Positions 1 to 8,846 of a stretch of 34,898 nucleotides of DNA are shown in pieces; the first letter of the stretch is position 1, and the number at the start of each line of letters is the position of its first letter. Below the pieces are notes generated by a model, which worked only from the letters and a program-made list of their open reading frames with translations, did not search any database and was not told where the DNA came from. Made by a program: the position numbers and the translations under genes. The stretch is taken from positions 1 through 34,898 of the forward strand of contig JAHDBM010000008.1 in NCBI GenBank assembly GCA_020630395.1. Direction: 5' to 3'. Origin of the DNA: Flavobacteriales bacterium (GTDB taxonomy: Bacteria > Bacteroidota > Bacteroidia > Flavobacteriales_D > CAJJDF01).

Positions 1-102
1 AAATATTCTTTTAGATTTATTCACGGCATGAGAGAAGAATCCCTACCAGAAATTAGTGATGTAGGTTTAAGAATAGAAGAGGTAAAGAAAAATGAGCAAT
101 AA
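1..102 (+). CDS. gldH: C-terminal end of a GldH-like gliding lipoprotein (partial)
   Basis: The window opens inside a reading frame that gives 33 residues and stops at a TAA at 100-102. The tail reads FIHGMREESLPEISDVGLRIE. This resembles the conserved end of GldH, the outer-membrane-associated lipoprotein of the Bacteroidota gliding/T9SS gene set, where a 'QAMR...DVGLRIEK'-type ending is usual (recalled, not searched). The neighbourhood agrees: in many Flavobacteriales gldH lies directly upstream of a class A PBP gene. The frame overlaps the next start (ATG at 92) by 11 bases, so the two are probably co-transcribed and translationally coupled. The signal peptide and lipobox lie outside the window. 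The family call is an inference from a short tail plus context. Confidence 0.7.
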   Translation, partial: KYSFRFIHGMREESLPEISDVGLRIEEVKKNEQ

Positions 103-2506
103 ATCTTCCAAAAAGAAAAAGGAAACAAAAGGAAACTTTTGGGTTAAGCTTATTTGGAGAGGTTTTATTGTTGGGTGGTTGGCTTTCTTTGGTTTATTAA
201 TTATTATAGCGTATACCGATTTACCACCACTAGAACAATTAGAGAACCCTAAATTTAATGAAGCAACAGAAGTTATTTCGGGAGATGGTAAAGTATTAGG
301 CACATATTTTATTGAGAATAGAACCAATGCTGCTTATCATGAACTTTCACCACATTTAGTAAATGCGTTAGTGGCGACAGAAGATGAACGATTCTTCGAT
401 CATTCGGGAGTTGATAGTTGGGCAATTATAAGAGCGATTGCTAAACTTGGACAAGCAGGAGGTGGTAGCACTATCTCTCAACAATTGGCAAAAATGTTAT
501 TTCATAAGAGAGAAAAAAACTTCTTTAAGGCTGTAAAGCAAAAGTTAGGAGAATGGATTATAGCTACAAGAATTGAAAAAAACTATACGAAAGAAGAAAT
601 AATTACCATGTACTTTAATCAGTTTGATTGGACTCGTCAAGCTGTTGGAATAAATTCAGCATCTAGAGTGTATTTTAATAAAACACCTAATCAACTTAAA
701 ATAGAAGAAGCAGCTATGTTAGTTGGGATGGCAAAAAGCCCACATTATTATAATCCAATTAGCAAACCTGAAAGGGCATTGAATAGGAGAAATACAGTGC
801 TTGGTCAAATGAAACGAAATGAATTTATTACCCAGGTTGAGTTCGATTCGTTAACAAAACTCCCTTTAGAAACAGATTACACATCTGCTAGTCATAAAGA
901 AGGAATTGCAACTTATTTTAGAGCATATTTAAAAAAGGAAGTTGTAAATCTTTTAAACGAAAAAGATGCATCTGGGAATTATAAGTTTTATAATAAGAAA
1001 GAAGATAGACCTTACAATATTTATAAAGACGGGTTAAAAATATATACAACAGTAGACTCCCGCATGCAAACCTATGCTGAGAAAGCAATTAATAGACACT
1101 TAGGAAGAGACCTTCAAAAAAAGTTAGATGGTTTTATGAATAAGCGAAATGGATTTTATAGTAAAAATCCACCTTTTGCAAATACAGCCTCAACTAAAAC
1201 AACTCAGAATATCATTAACAGAGCTAAACGACAGACTCCACTTTTTAAGAAGCTAACAGGAAGCATGTGTAATACTTGCGAACGTCCAAAAACTCATGAA
1301 GAGACAATTGATGGTGTAGTTCAGTTTGTATGTGATTTTGACGAAAAGCATATATATCCCAAGCCAACTCCTGCTCAAATAGACAAAGAATTTAATACAC
1401 CAGTAAAAACAAAAGTATTTACTTGGGATAATAAGAAATTCGAAAAAGACACTACTATGTCTCCTTTGGAGGTAATAAAGTATCATAAACGCTTTTTGCG
1501 TTCATCATTACTATCCATGGATCCAAGAAATGGACATGTAAAAGCATGGGTAGGAGGTCCAAATTATAAGTATTTTCAATACGATATGGTTGCTACAGGT
1601 AAGCGTCAAGTAGGGTCAACCATGAAGCCGTTTGTTTATGGAACAGCAATTAGTGAAGGAGTTATCAATCCCTGCACTATGGCTCCTGATATTGTGTATT
1701 GTATTGATGTGCCTTATAATGATCAAAGAACTACTCAATGGTGCCCTGATAAAAAACAGGCTATGGATGGATTGCTAGTATCTATGAAATATGCCTTAGC
1801 AAAATCTAAGAATAATATTACCGCTCATGTAATTGACAAAACAAAACCTTCTAATGTGATTGCAAATCTTGAAAGAGCTGGCATACCCAATGGAGTTGTT
1901 AAAACTGTTCCTTCAATGGCATTAGGTGTGTTCGATCTTTCTTTATATGATATGGTTGGGGCTGTTTCTTCTTTTGCGAATAATGGCGTATATACTAAGC
2001 CAACAGCAATTGTAAGTATAGAAGATAAAGAAGGTAATATTATTTATACAAGTGAGCCTGAAATAAGTCAGGTTTTTGATCCGCATACTGCCTATACCAT
2101 GCTTCAAATGATGAAAGGAGTGGTAGATGGTGTCTCTCATCCTTCTAAGCCTGGAGATATTGGTCAAACATCTCAAAGGTTAAGAAGAAACAACCCGTAT
2201 GGGAATATTCCTTATCCAATTGCAGGTAAAACAGGAACAACTAATGATAATGTAGATGGATGGTTTTTAGGATTAACTCCAGAGCTTGTAACAGGAGTTT
2301 GGGCTGGAGGAGAAGATCGTCAAGTAAGGTTTCAATCTACACGATATGGACAAGGAGCGAATATGGCTTTGCCATCATGGGGATACTACATGAATAGCAT
2401 ATACAAAGATAAATCCATTAAGATATCTAAAGGAGATTTTGAAGTGCCTAATAATCATGTAGATATTTACACCAATTGTGACGGTCAAGCAAATGAAAAT
2501 AATTAA
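92..2506 (+). CDS. pbp1A: Class A penicillin-binding protein (PBP1A type), copy 1
   Basis: This is a bifunctional peptidoglycan synthase that polymerises lipid II and cross-links stem peptides in the periplasm. A lysine-rich cytoplasmic tail is followed by one membrane anchor at about residues 20-42. The GT51 glycosyltransferase domain shows ATEDERFFDHSG with the likely catalytic Glu97, then GGGSTISQQLAK, then EEIITMYFNQ. The transpeptidase domain shows all three motifs: S509-T-M-K512, S572-K-N574 and K713-T-G715, so both activities look intact. A CxxC pair (C393, C396) and C414 sit in the linker before the transpeptidase domain, and further cysteines follow the SxxK motif. At 804 residues the size is normal for the family. 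A collinear paralogue follows after 157 bases. The ATG at 92 overlaps the preceding frame and is the only sensible start. Confidence 0.95.
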   Translation: MSNKSSKKKKETKGNFWVKLIWRGFIVGWLAFFGLLIIIAYTDLPPLEQLENPKFNEATEVISGDGKVLGTYFIENRTNAAYHELSPHLVNALVATEDERFFDHSGVDSWAIIRAIAKLGQAGGGSTISQQLAKMLFHKREKNFFKAVKQKLGEWIIATRIEKNYTKEEIITMYFNQFDWTRQAVGINSASRVYFNKTPNQLKIEEAAMLVGMAKSPHYYNPISKPERALNRRNTVLGQMKRNEFITQVEFDSLTKLPLETDYTSASHKEGIATYFRAYLKKEVVNLLNEKDASGNYKFYNKKEDRPYNIYKDGLKIYTTVDSRMQTYAEKAINRHLGRDLQKKLDGFMNKRNGFYSKNPPFANTASTKTTQNIINRAKRQTPLFKKLTGSMCNTCERPKTHEETIDGVVQFVCDFDEKHIYPKPTPAQIDKEFNTPVKTKVFTWDNKKFEKDTTMSPLEVIKYHKRFLRSSLLSMDPRNGHVKAWVGGPNYKYFQYDMVATGKRQVGSTMKPFVYGTAISEGVINPCTMAPDIVYCIDVPYNDQRTTQWCPDKKQAMDGLLVSMKYALAKSKNNITAHVIDKTKPSNVIANLERAGIPNGVVKTVPSMALGVFDLSLYDMVGAVSSFANNGVYTKPTAIVSIEDKEGNIIYTSEPEISQVFDPHTAYTMLQMMKGVVDGVSHPSKPGDIGQTSQRLRRNNPYGNIPYPIAGKTGTTNDNVDGWFLGLTPELVTGVWAGGEDRQVRFQSTRYGQGANMALPSWGYYMNSIYKDKSIKISKGDFEVPNNHVDIYTNCDGQANENN

Positions 2507-2525
2507 ATTCGCAATAGGTATTGAG

Positions 2526-2583
2526 TTCACTGTCAGTTCGAATGATTTTAGCAGCAGCTAAAATTGTATCGAGGACAAGTGAA
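2526..2583. repeat. Palindromic dispersed (REP-like) element
   Basis: This is an imperfect inverted repeat in the spacer between the two PBP genes. The inner stem is perfect: ATTTTAGC (2545-2552) pairs with GCTAAAAT (2557-2564) around the loop AGCA. The outer arms, TTCACTGTCAGTTCGA and TCGAGGACAAGTGAA, are largely complementary. From memory, 'GTCAGTTCGA...TATCGAG' palindromes of this type are scattered through intergenic DNA of many Flavobacteriia. The copy number in this genome cannot be seen from one window. Confidence 0.7.
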
Positions 2584-2607
2584 TAAACGTGATTAAAAAA
2601 ACAAAAG

Positions 2608-2634
2608 TGTCATGCTGAGCGGAGTCGAAGCATG
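2608..2634. repeat. Second REP-like palindrome (GTCATGCTGAGC type)
   Basis: The 27 bases form a hairpin whose ends are CATGCT (2611-2616) and AGCATG (2629-2634), around a GAGCGGAGTCGA core. The form 'TGTCATGCTGAGC...GTCGAAGCATG' is a common intergenic repeat in Bacteroidota (recalled, not searched). It lies 25 bases after the preceding palindrome and 30 bases before the second PBP start. It may form a weak stem in the transcript, but it has no U-tract and is not a convincing terminator. Confidence 0.7.
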
Positions 2635-2663
2635 TTTATAGTATAGGTGACCAAGTATATATA

Positions 2664-5159
2664 ATGGCAGAAGAAGAAGTAAAAGAAAAAAAGAAAGGAA
2701 AAAAGAGGTTTAGAAAACTGTTTATATGGTGTATTTGGCTATTTGCATTAGGTCCAATTTTTGCCTTATTTATCATATTGTTGGTAACCAGTTTTTCTGA
2801 TTTACCTTCTTTAGAAGAATTAGAAAACCCCAAAAGTAATTTAGCAACCGAAATATTTTCAAGTGATGATAAAGTACTGGGCAAATACTTTAAACAAAAC
2901 CGAACAAATGCTCAGTATTACGAATTATCTCCCAATTTAATAAACGCTCTTGTCGCAACTGAAGATGAGCGTTTTTACGATCATGCTGGAGTTGATCCAG
3001 AAGCACTTGCCAGAGCGGCTTATAAAATGGGGAAAGGAGGTGGAGGTAGTACTTTAACACAGCAGTTAGCAAAAATGCAATTCCATGATCCAGCTAAAAA
3101 TATATGGGATAGAATTGGTCAAAAATTTGGAGAGTGGATTATAGCAACTCGTATTGAGAAGAGCTATACCAAAGAAGAGATTATAGCCATGTACTTTAAT
3201 CAATTCGATTTTTTAAATAATGCTGTAGGAATTAATTCTGCATCAAGAGTGTATTTTGATAAAACTCCAATGGAACTCGATATTAATGAAGCAGCAATGC
3301 TTGTTGGAATGGCAAAGAACCCTTCTTTGTTTAATCCATTAAAACGTCCTGATACCGTTAAGCATAGGAGAGAAGTAGTATTATTCCAAATGAAGAAAAA
3401 TGGGTTCATAGATCAAACTAAATATGACTCTTTAAGGGTTTTGCCATTAGGAATTAATTACACGCAAGTAGATCACAAAACAGGGATGGCACCTTATTTT
3501 AGAGAGGTACTTAGAGGAGAGTTAAAAGATTTATTAGCAGAGCAAGATTCAGTTACGGGAGAATACAAATACTATAATAAAGAGCAAGATCGTCCTTACG
3601 ATATGTATGTAGATGGATTACGAGTATATACAACAATTGATTCAAGGATGCAGGCGTATGGAGAGTGGGCAGTGAAAGAACATCTTTCTCATGAGTTACA
3701 GGATGATTTGGATAAACAATTAGATAGAAAAAGAGGTGTTAATTCTAAACGACCACCTTTTGACAATAGGGTTAAAGAAGAAGTAGTAGAACAAATTGTT
3801 CAAAATGCTAAAAAGCAAACCATGTTGTATCGTAAACTATCTGGAGCAATATGTTCTGTTTGTGAACGACCAGGTACTACAGAAAAAGAAGTTGATGGTG
3901 TAACAAGTTTTGTGTGTGACTACAATAACAAACATATTGAAGTTAAAACATCCGAAGAAAAAATTGAAGAGATTTTTAATACACCTGTAGAAATGAAAGT
4001 ATTCGATTGGAAATCGGATGAATATGAAAAAGATACTGTTTTATCTCCTTACGAAGTTATACGTTATCATAAACGATTTTTAAGATCATCTTTAATGTCT
4101 ATGGACCCTAGAACGGGTTATATTAAAGCTTGGGTAGGAGGTTCTAATTTTAAGTATTTCCAATACGATATGGTTAAAAAAGGAAGAAGACAAGTTGGGT
4201 CAACTTTTAAGCCATTTGTATATGCAACAGCTATTAGTGAAAGTGCAATAACTCCTTGCGAAGAAGTTCCTAATATAGAGTATTGTGTGGATGTACCTTA
4301 TAATGATAGAAGAACTAAACAATGGTGTCCTAAAAATGCAGGAATGAAAATGGACGGCACTCCTGTTTCTTTCAAATTTGCGCTTGCGGCATCTATGAAT
4401 AATATTACTGCAGAGGTAGTAAAAAGAATAAAGCCTCAAAACGTTATTGATAATGTAGAGAAAGCAGGGGTTAGCAAAGGAATTTTAGAGCCATATCCAT
4501 CTTTGGCTTTAGGAGTATTTGATCTTTCTGTTTACGAAATGGTAGGAGCCATTAGTACTTTTGCTAATAAAGGAGTGTATATAGAACCCGTTATGATTAC
4601 GAGAATAGAAGATAAAAAGGGTAATATTATTTATGAAAGTGTTCCTGTTACTAAGCAGGTTTTCGACCCTCACACTGCTTACACAACCATACAAATGATG
4701 AAAGGTGTTGTAGAAGGTGTTCGGCACCCAACTAAGAGAGGAAAGGGTTCAATTGGAAGTACTTCCATGCGATTGCGAGCAAGTAAATCTAAAAGAAGAC
4801 CTTATGCAGGTATAAGAAACCCAGTAGCTGGTAAAACAGGTACAACTAATGATAATACAGATGGTTGGTTTCTAGGATTAACACCCGAATTAGTTACGGG
4901 TGTTTGGACGGGTTGTGAGGATAAAGCAGTTCGTTTTAGATCTACAGCCTACGGACAAGGGGCTAATATGGCATTACCAATTTGGGGATATTACATGAAT
5001 AAAGTATACGAAGATTCTACTATAAATATCAGTACAGAAGATTTTGAACGACCAGATAATCATGTAGACATATTTTCTAACTGTAAAAATATGGAAGATA
5101 CCGAACCTATAAATCCAAATGATTTTGATTTTGGAAGTGGAGGTTATGGCGAATGGTAA
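2664..5159 (+). CDS. pbp1A: Class A penicillin-binding protein (PBP1A type), copy 2
   Basis: This is a second bifunctional peptidoglycan synthase, collinear with its upstream neighbour along almost its whole length. The membrane anchor is at about residues 20-48. GT51 motifs are [12 protein letters not shown] with Glu100, then [12 protein letters not shown], then [10 protein letters not shown]. Transpeptidase motifs are S513-T-F-K516, S577-M-N579 and K724-T-G726. The same linker cysteines recur at C397, C400 and C418. Differences include a basic, longer loop before the KTG motif, a cysteine at TGCEDKA where copy 1 has glycine, and a C-terminal extension rich in Asp, Gly and aromatic residues (ends SGGYGEW). 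The size is 831 residues. The gene end overlaps the open frame of scoA but not its preferred start at 5186. The pair looks like an old tandem duplication with both copies kept functional. Confidence 0.95.
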   Translation: MAEEEVKEKKKGKKRFRKLFIWCIWLFALGPIFALFIILLVTSFSDLPSLEELENPKSNLATEIFSSDDKVLGKYFKQNRTNAQYYELSPNLINALVATEDERFYDHAGVDPEALARAAYKMGKGGGGSTLTQQLAKMQFHDPAKNIWDRIGQKFGEWIIATRIEKSYTKEEIIAMYFNQFDFLNNAVGINSASRVYFDKTPMELDINEAAMLVGMAKNPSLFNPLKRPDTVKHRREVVLFQMKKNGFIDQTKYDSLRVLPLGINYTQVDHKTGMAPYFREVLRGELKDLLAEQDSVTGEYKYYNKEQDRPYDMYVDGLRVYTTIDSRMQAYGEWAVKEHLSHELQDDLDKQLDRKRGVNSKRPPFDNRVKEEVVEQIVQNAKKQTMLYRKLSGAICSVCERPGTTEKEVDGVTSFVCDYNNKHIEVKTSEEKIEEIFNTPVEMKVFDWKSDEYEKDTVLSPYEVIRYHKRFLRSSLMSMDPRTGYIKAWVGGSNFKYFQYDMVKKGRRQVGSTFKPFVYATAISESAITPCEEVPNIEYCVDVPYNDRRTKQWCPKNAGMKMDGTPVSFKFALAASMNNITAEVVKRIKPQNVIDNVEKAGVSKGILEPYPSLALGVFDLSVYEMVGAISTFANKGVYIEPVMITRIEDKKGNIIYESVPVTKQVFDPHTAYTTIQMMKGVVEGVRHPTKRGKGSIGSTSMRLRASKSKRRPYAGIRNPVAGKTGTTNDNTDGWFLGLTPELVTGVWTGCEDKAVRFRSTAYGQGANMALPIWGYYMNKVYEDSTINISTEDFERPDNHVDIFSNCKNMEDTEPINPNDFDFGSGGYGEW

Positions 5160-5185
5160 TAAAAGATGACCTAATACATAAAATT

Positions 5186-5884
5186 ATGAATAAAGTTGTT
5201 GCAAATGCTCAAGAAGCAATAAAAGGAATTTCAAGCGGTATGACCTTAATGTTAGGTGGTTTTGGCTTATGTGGAATCCCTGAAAATTGTATTACAGAAT
5301 TAACAAAAACCGATATAAAAGATCTTACCTGTATTTCTAATAATGCTGGTGTTGATGATTTTGGATTAGGACTTTTATTGCAAAAAAAGCAAATCAAAAA
5401 AATGATCTCTTCCTATGTAGGAGAAAATGATGAGTTTGAACGTCAAATGCTTAGTGGAGAATTAGAAGTAGAATTAATTCCACAAGGAACATTAGCCGAA
5501 AGATGCAGAGCAACTGGAGCAGGAGTTCCAGCTTTTTATACCCCTGCGGGTTATGGAACTGAAGTAGCAGAAGGAAAAGAAGTACGTGAGTTTAATGGTA
5601 AACCTCATATCTTAGAACATGCATTTAATTCAGATTTTGCAATCGTTAAGGCATGGAAAGGAGATACAGCTGGGAACTTAATTTTTAAAGGAACAGCCAG
5701 AAACTTTAATCCAATGATGGCAATGGCAGGTAAAATAACTATTGCAGAGGTGGAGGAATTAGTTGAACCAGGAGAACTAGATCCTGCGCAAATTCATACG
5801 CCTGGCATATTCGTAAATAGAATTTTTAAAGGAGTAGATTACGAAAAAAGAATTGAGCAAAGAACAGTTCGTCAACAAGCATAA
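5186..5884 (+). CDS. scoA: 3-oxoacid CoA-transferase, subunit A
   Basis: This is the alpha subunit of succinyl-CoA:3-oxoacid (or acetoacetate) CoA-transferase, a cytoplasmic enzyme that moves CoA between an acyl-CoA and a 3-oxoacid. The family signature is clear: [13 protein letters not shown] near the N-terminus, then [21 protein letters not shown], then [15 protein letters not shown]. The frame is open from an ATG at 5153 that overlaps the previous gene. The ATG at 5186 gives [15 protein letters not shown], which matches how family members begin, and yields 232 residues, the usual size, so I prefer it. The partner subunit is not next door as usual but lies 1.8 kb downstream, behind a membrane protein gene. 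The exact acyl-CoA donor cannot be told from sequence. Confidence 0.93.
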   Translation: MNKVVANAQEAIKGISSGMTLMLGGFGLCGIPENCITELTKTDIKDLTCISNNAGVDDFGLGLLLQKKQIKKMISSYVGENDEFERQMLSGELEVELIPQGTLAERCRATGAGVPAFYTPAGYGTEVAEGKEVREFNGKPHILEHAFNSDFAIVKAWKGDTAGNLIFKGTARNFNPMMAMAGKITIAEVEELVEPGELDPAQIHTPGIFVNRIFKGVDYEKRIEQRTVRQQA

Positions 5885-7726
5885 TTGAAAAGACTTGCGG
5901 TAAATAAATGGTCACTATTAAGTGTTGTGTCCATTATAGGATATATTATCTATTGGCACCTGCAAAAAGGAGTAACCAATCCTTTTGTGTGGGATAGTTT
6001 TGGTTATTATCTATATCTACCACAAACAATTGTAAATAATGATCTTGCAATACAAGATTTTAGTATTATTGAACAACTTCAAGAAAAGCAGTTTGTATCC
6101 GATACATTCTATCAAATTTATAAAATAGAAAATGGTAATTGGATTATTCGATATCCTTTGGGGTTATCTGTTTTACTTTCTCCTTTTTATATGATAGGAC
6201 ATTGGCTATCTGGTTTTACCGGCTATGATAGTGATGGATTTTCAACACCCTATCAATTGGCTATTGTAACGGGGTGTATGTTCTATGTATCAGCTGGTAT
6301 TATAATGCTAAGAAAAATACTGCTTCACTTTTTTACCGATCATATTTCGGCTTTGGTATTATTAATCTTGTTTTTGGGTACTAATATTATCAACCAAATG
6401 ACGATAAGTATTTCTATGTCTCATGGATTGATATTCTTTTTGTATACCCTCATTATTTGGTATACCATTAAATGGCATAAATTAAAAAAAAGGAAATATT
6501 TAATCTTATTGGGTGTGGTAATAGGACTAGCTGTAATCTGTAGACCTACAGAAATTGTAGCCATATTTATCCCACTATTTTGGGAAGTGAAAAAGATAAA
6601 GGGAGTGGTTGCCAAAGTAAAGAATTTATGGATAGAACATAAAACATCATTAATATTAGCAACACTATCTTTTATAAGTATAGTAATGATTCAGATGTTA
6701 TATTGGAAAATCTATGTAGGTCATTTTATTTATAACTCTTATAACAACCCAGGAGAAGGATTAGATTTGTTTTCTCCACATACCTTAGATGTGTTATTTA
6801 GCTTTAGAAAGGGTTGGTTTATTTATACGCCAATTGCCGTTTTATTTGTGTTGGGTTTTATAGTAGTAAAGAAAAAATACCCACAGTATTTTTGGTCTCT
6901 TTTTTTGTATTTCATATTTAATTTATGGTTTGTTTCTAGCTGGACATGTTGGTGGTATGCTTCTAGTTTTAGCCAAAGAGCATTAGTCCAATCTTATGCG
7001 GTATTAGCAGTAGTATTTGGCTTTTTATTGGTGTATGTTCTACATAAAAGTAACAAGCTAAAATATGCAATAACGATTATTGTACCATTACTTGTGGCGC
7101 TTAATATATTTCAGATGTGGCAATTTAGGAATGGGATTATACATGGTTCTAGAATGACGTTTGATTACTACAAAGCTTCCTTTTTACAAACTAAAAAGCC
7201 CGATAGTAAATACGATAAATTATTAGTGATAGATAGATCAAAAAGCTTTGAAGAATCCAAAAAAGATCGAAATTATGTGGTAAGTACTATTCATACGAAT
7301 GATTTTGAAAAAGAATACATAGATGATGATCTATACTCAGCAAACAGTATAAAGGGAAATTTCAGTTTAAAAATGTCAAAGGAGAATGTATTTTCTAAGG
7401 CTTGGAAAATACCTTATAAAGAAATATCAGGAGGAAAAGATCATAGTTGGGTTAAGGTTAAGTTTAATTACTACCTAACAGGAAAAGAAGCCTCATTTCG
7501 ACTAGTAAATTCAATTGAAAGAGGAGGTAAAGTATATGGTTATATGGCTTATCCATTTACAGGAAAGGAAAGCGAAACAAATAAATGGATTACAAAAGAA
7601 ATTTATTATTTAACCCCACATATTAGAGATGTAAATGACTTATTTTCTACTTATTTTTGGTCAGTGGGTAATGATGAAGTATATATAGATAATTTAATAA
7701 TTAAACGATTTAAACCAATAGAGTAA
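5885..7726 (+). CDS. GT-C-like polytopic membrane protein
   Basis: This is a 613-residue membrane protein. A first hydrophobic segment (about residues 10-26) is followed by an extracytoplasmic loop containing WDSFGYYLYLP. Asp37 there sits where GT-C glycosyltransferases (PMT/GT39-like) place a catalytic acid. About ten further hydrophobic segments run to residue 410, and a soluble domain of about 190 residues closes the protein. Similar proteins with 'NPFxWDxxGYYxYLP' are common in Bacteroidota and are usually annotated as hypothetical or glycosyltransferase family 39. A lipid-linked sugar transfer role is therefore an inference. The start is a TTG immediately after the scoA stop, and its TAA shares an A with the ATG of scoB. 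The gene is thus wedged seamlessly between two subunits of one enzyme. Confidence 0.8.
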   Translation: MKRLAVNKWSLLSVVSIIGYIIYWHLQKGVTNPFVWDSFGYYLYLPQTIVNNDLAIQDFSIIEQLQEKQFVSDTFYQIYKIENGNWIIRYPLGLSVLLSPFYMIGHWLSGFTGYDSDGFSTPYQLAIVTGCMFYVSAGIIMLRKILLHFFTDHISALVLLILFLGTNIINQMTISISMSHGLIFFLYTLIIWYTIKWHKLKKRKYLILLGVVIGLAVICRPTEIVAIFIPLFWEVKKIKGVVAKVKNLWIEHKTSLILATLSFISIVMIQMLYWKIYVGHFIYNSYNNPGEGLDLFSPHTLDVLFSFRKGWFIYTPIAVLFVLGFIVVKKKYPQYFWSLFLYFIFNLWFVSSWTCWWYASSFSQRALVQSYAVLAVVFGFLLVYVLHKSNKLKYAITIIVPLLVALNIFQMWQFRNGIIHGSRMTFDYYKASFLQTKKPDSKYDKLLVIDRSKSFEESKKDRNYVVSTIHTNDFEKEYIDDDLYSANSIKGNFSLKMSKENVFSKAWKIPYKEISGGKDHSWVKVKFNYYLTGKEASFRLVNSIERGGKVYGYMAYPFTGKESETNKWITKEIYYLTPHIRDVNDLFSTYFWSVGNDEVYIDNLIIKRFKPIE

Positions 7727-8388
7727 TGGCACTAGATAAAAATGGTATTGCAAAACGAATTGCGCAAGAATTAAATGATGGATGGTATGTTAATTTAGGG
7801 ATTGGTATTCCTACGTTAGTTGCTAATCATATTCCAGAAGGGATTAGTGTAGAGTTTCAAAGTGAAAACGGAATACTTGGCATGGGGCCATTTCCTATTG
7901 AAGGCGAAGAAGATGCTGATTTAATTAATGCGGGTAAACAAACCATTACGGCTATGCCAGGAGCATCTTATTTTGATTCAGCAACAAGTTTTGCCATGAT
8001 AAGAGGACAGCATGTTCAGTTAACCGTATTAGGAGCTATGGAAGTGGCTCAAAATGGAGATATAGCCAATTGGAAAATTCCAGGTAAAATGGTAAAAGGA
8101 ATGGGAGGGGCAATGGATTTAGTAGCCTCTGCAGAGAATATTATAGTAGCCATGATGCATACCAATAAAAGAGGAGACTCTAAATTATTAGAAGCATGCT
8201 CTTTACCATTAACTGGTGTTGGATGTGTGAAAAAAGTGGTAACTAACTTGGCTTTTTTAGAGATTGATATCGAAAACAATGCATTTATACTAAAAGAGAG
8301 AGCACCAGGAGTAACAGTAGAAGAAATACAAGCAGCTACAGCAGGTAAACTAATTGTTGAAGGTGATATTCCTGAGATGAAGTTGTAG
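7726..8388 (+). CDS. scoB: 3-oxoacid CoA-transferase, subunit B
   Basis: This is the beta subunit of the CoA-transferase and carries the active-site glutamate that forms the enzyme-CoA thioester. The signature VEFQSENGILGMGPFP places that residue at Glu47. GIGIPTLVANHIP near the N-terminus and GGAMDLVASAENIIVAMMHT in the middle are further family hallmarks. At 220 residues it has the normal length. The ATG overlaps the stop of the membrane protein gene (TAATG), so translation is probably coupled. With scoA this would make a complete two-subunit enzyme, acting for example in ketone-body or branched-chain degradation. The substrate is not determined here. Confidence 0.94.
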   Translation: MALDKNGIAKRIAQELNDGWYVNLGIGIPTLVANHIPEGISVEFQSENGILGMGPFPIEGEEDADLINAGKQTITAMPGASYFDSATSFAMIRGQHVQLTVLGAMEVAQNGDIANWKIPGKMVKGMGGAMDLVASAENIIVAMMHTNKRGDSKLLEACSLPLTGVGCVKKVVTNLAFLEIDIENNAFILKERAPGVTVEEIQAATAGKLIVEGDIPEMKL

Positions 8389-8399
8389 GATTTAATAAT

Positions 8400-8735
8400 A
8401 TGGCAATTCCAAAAAAAGGAACTCGAAAAATAATTGTAGATAATATTGTTTATAGGTGGCTTATCAGAAGAAAAGCTACTTATGGGCAGGCTGATTATGG
8501 AAACGGGAAAATTCATGTTGCAATAGAGCTTGAACAAAATCCTGGGACTACTTTGTTTATTATCACAGATAGAGGACATCCAAAGGATTATAATACTATT
8601 ACAGTAGTTCCTGTAACACCATCAGATATTTCGAATTGGATTAAACAAGCTTTAGCATTAGATTGGAAGCCAGAAACAAAAGACTCTCAATTTTCGGGTT
8701 TTATTGAAAAGGGTAAACTGATAAGAAGTAATTAA
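8400..8735 (+). CDS. Small conserved hypothetical protein (111 aa)
   Basis: No function is recognised. The protein starts MAIPKKGTRKIIVDNIVYRWLI, has an extended beta-rich middle (KIHVAIELEQNPGTTLFIITDRG) and ends in an amphipathic segment (TPSDISNWIKQALALDWKP). I recall this layout from small hypothetical proteins in Bacteroidota and Planctomycetes, so it is probably a genuine conserved family rather than a chance frame. There is no signal peptide or membrane segment, so it should be cytoplasmic. It begins 11 bases after scoB and may be the last member of that transcript. Confidence 0.75.
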   Translation: MAIPKKGTRKIIVDNIVYRWLIRRKATYGQADYGNGKIHVAIELEQNPGTTLFIITDRGHPKDYNTITVVPVTPSDISNWIKQALALDWKPETKDSQFSGFIEKGKLIRSN

Positions 8736-8795
8736 AATTGTAGATTTTATAATACAAAATTATAGTTATTGGAATAATTAAATAGTTTAATCGAC

Positions 8796-8821
8796 ACAAT
8801 AGTTGAATTTGGAACTATTGT
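8796..8821. other. Perfect 9-bp hairpin between two small genes
   Basis: ACAATAGTT (8796-8804) and AACTATTGT (8813-8821) are exact reverse complements around an 8-base loop, followed by the AT-rich run TATATATAA. It lies 60 bases after the 111-residue gene and 25 bases before the TTG of the next gene. It could be a weak AT-rich terminator for the scoA-scoB transcript or a leader stem. The same bases are also open in the frame of the next gene, so coding sequence remains possible. The role is unresolved. Confidence 0.35.
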
Positions 8822-8846
8822 TATATATAATGAAAATAATGATGTT

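Noticed and set aside
5153-5185. Earlier ATG for scoA overlapping the second PBP gene
   Set aside because: The extra 11 residues ([11 protein letters not shown]) are not typical for the family, while the ATG at 5186 gives the standard start and length.
8049-8579. Long minus-strand open frame (176 codons) over scoB and the next gene
   Set aside because: It lies antisense to two well-supported genes, has a low-complexity Ser/Ile-rich translation and matches no family. It is a frame shadow.
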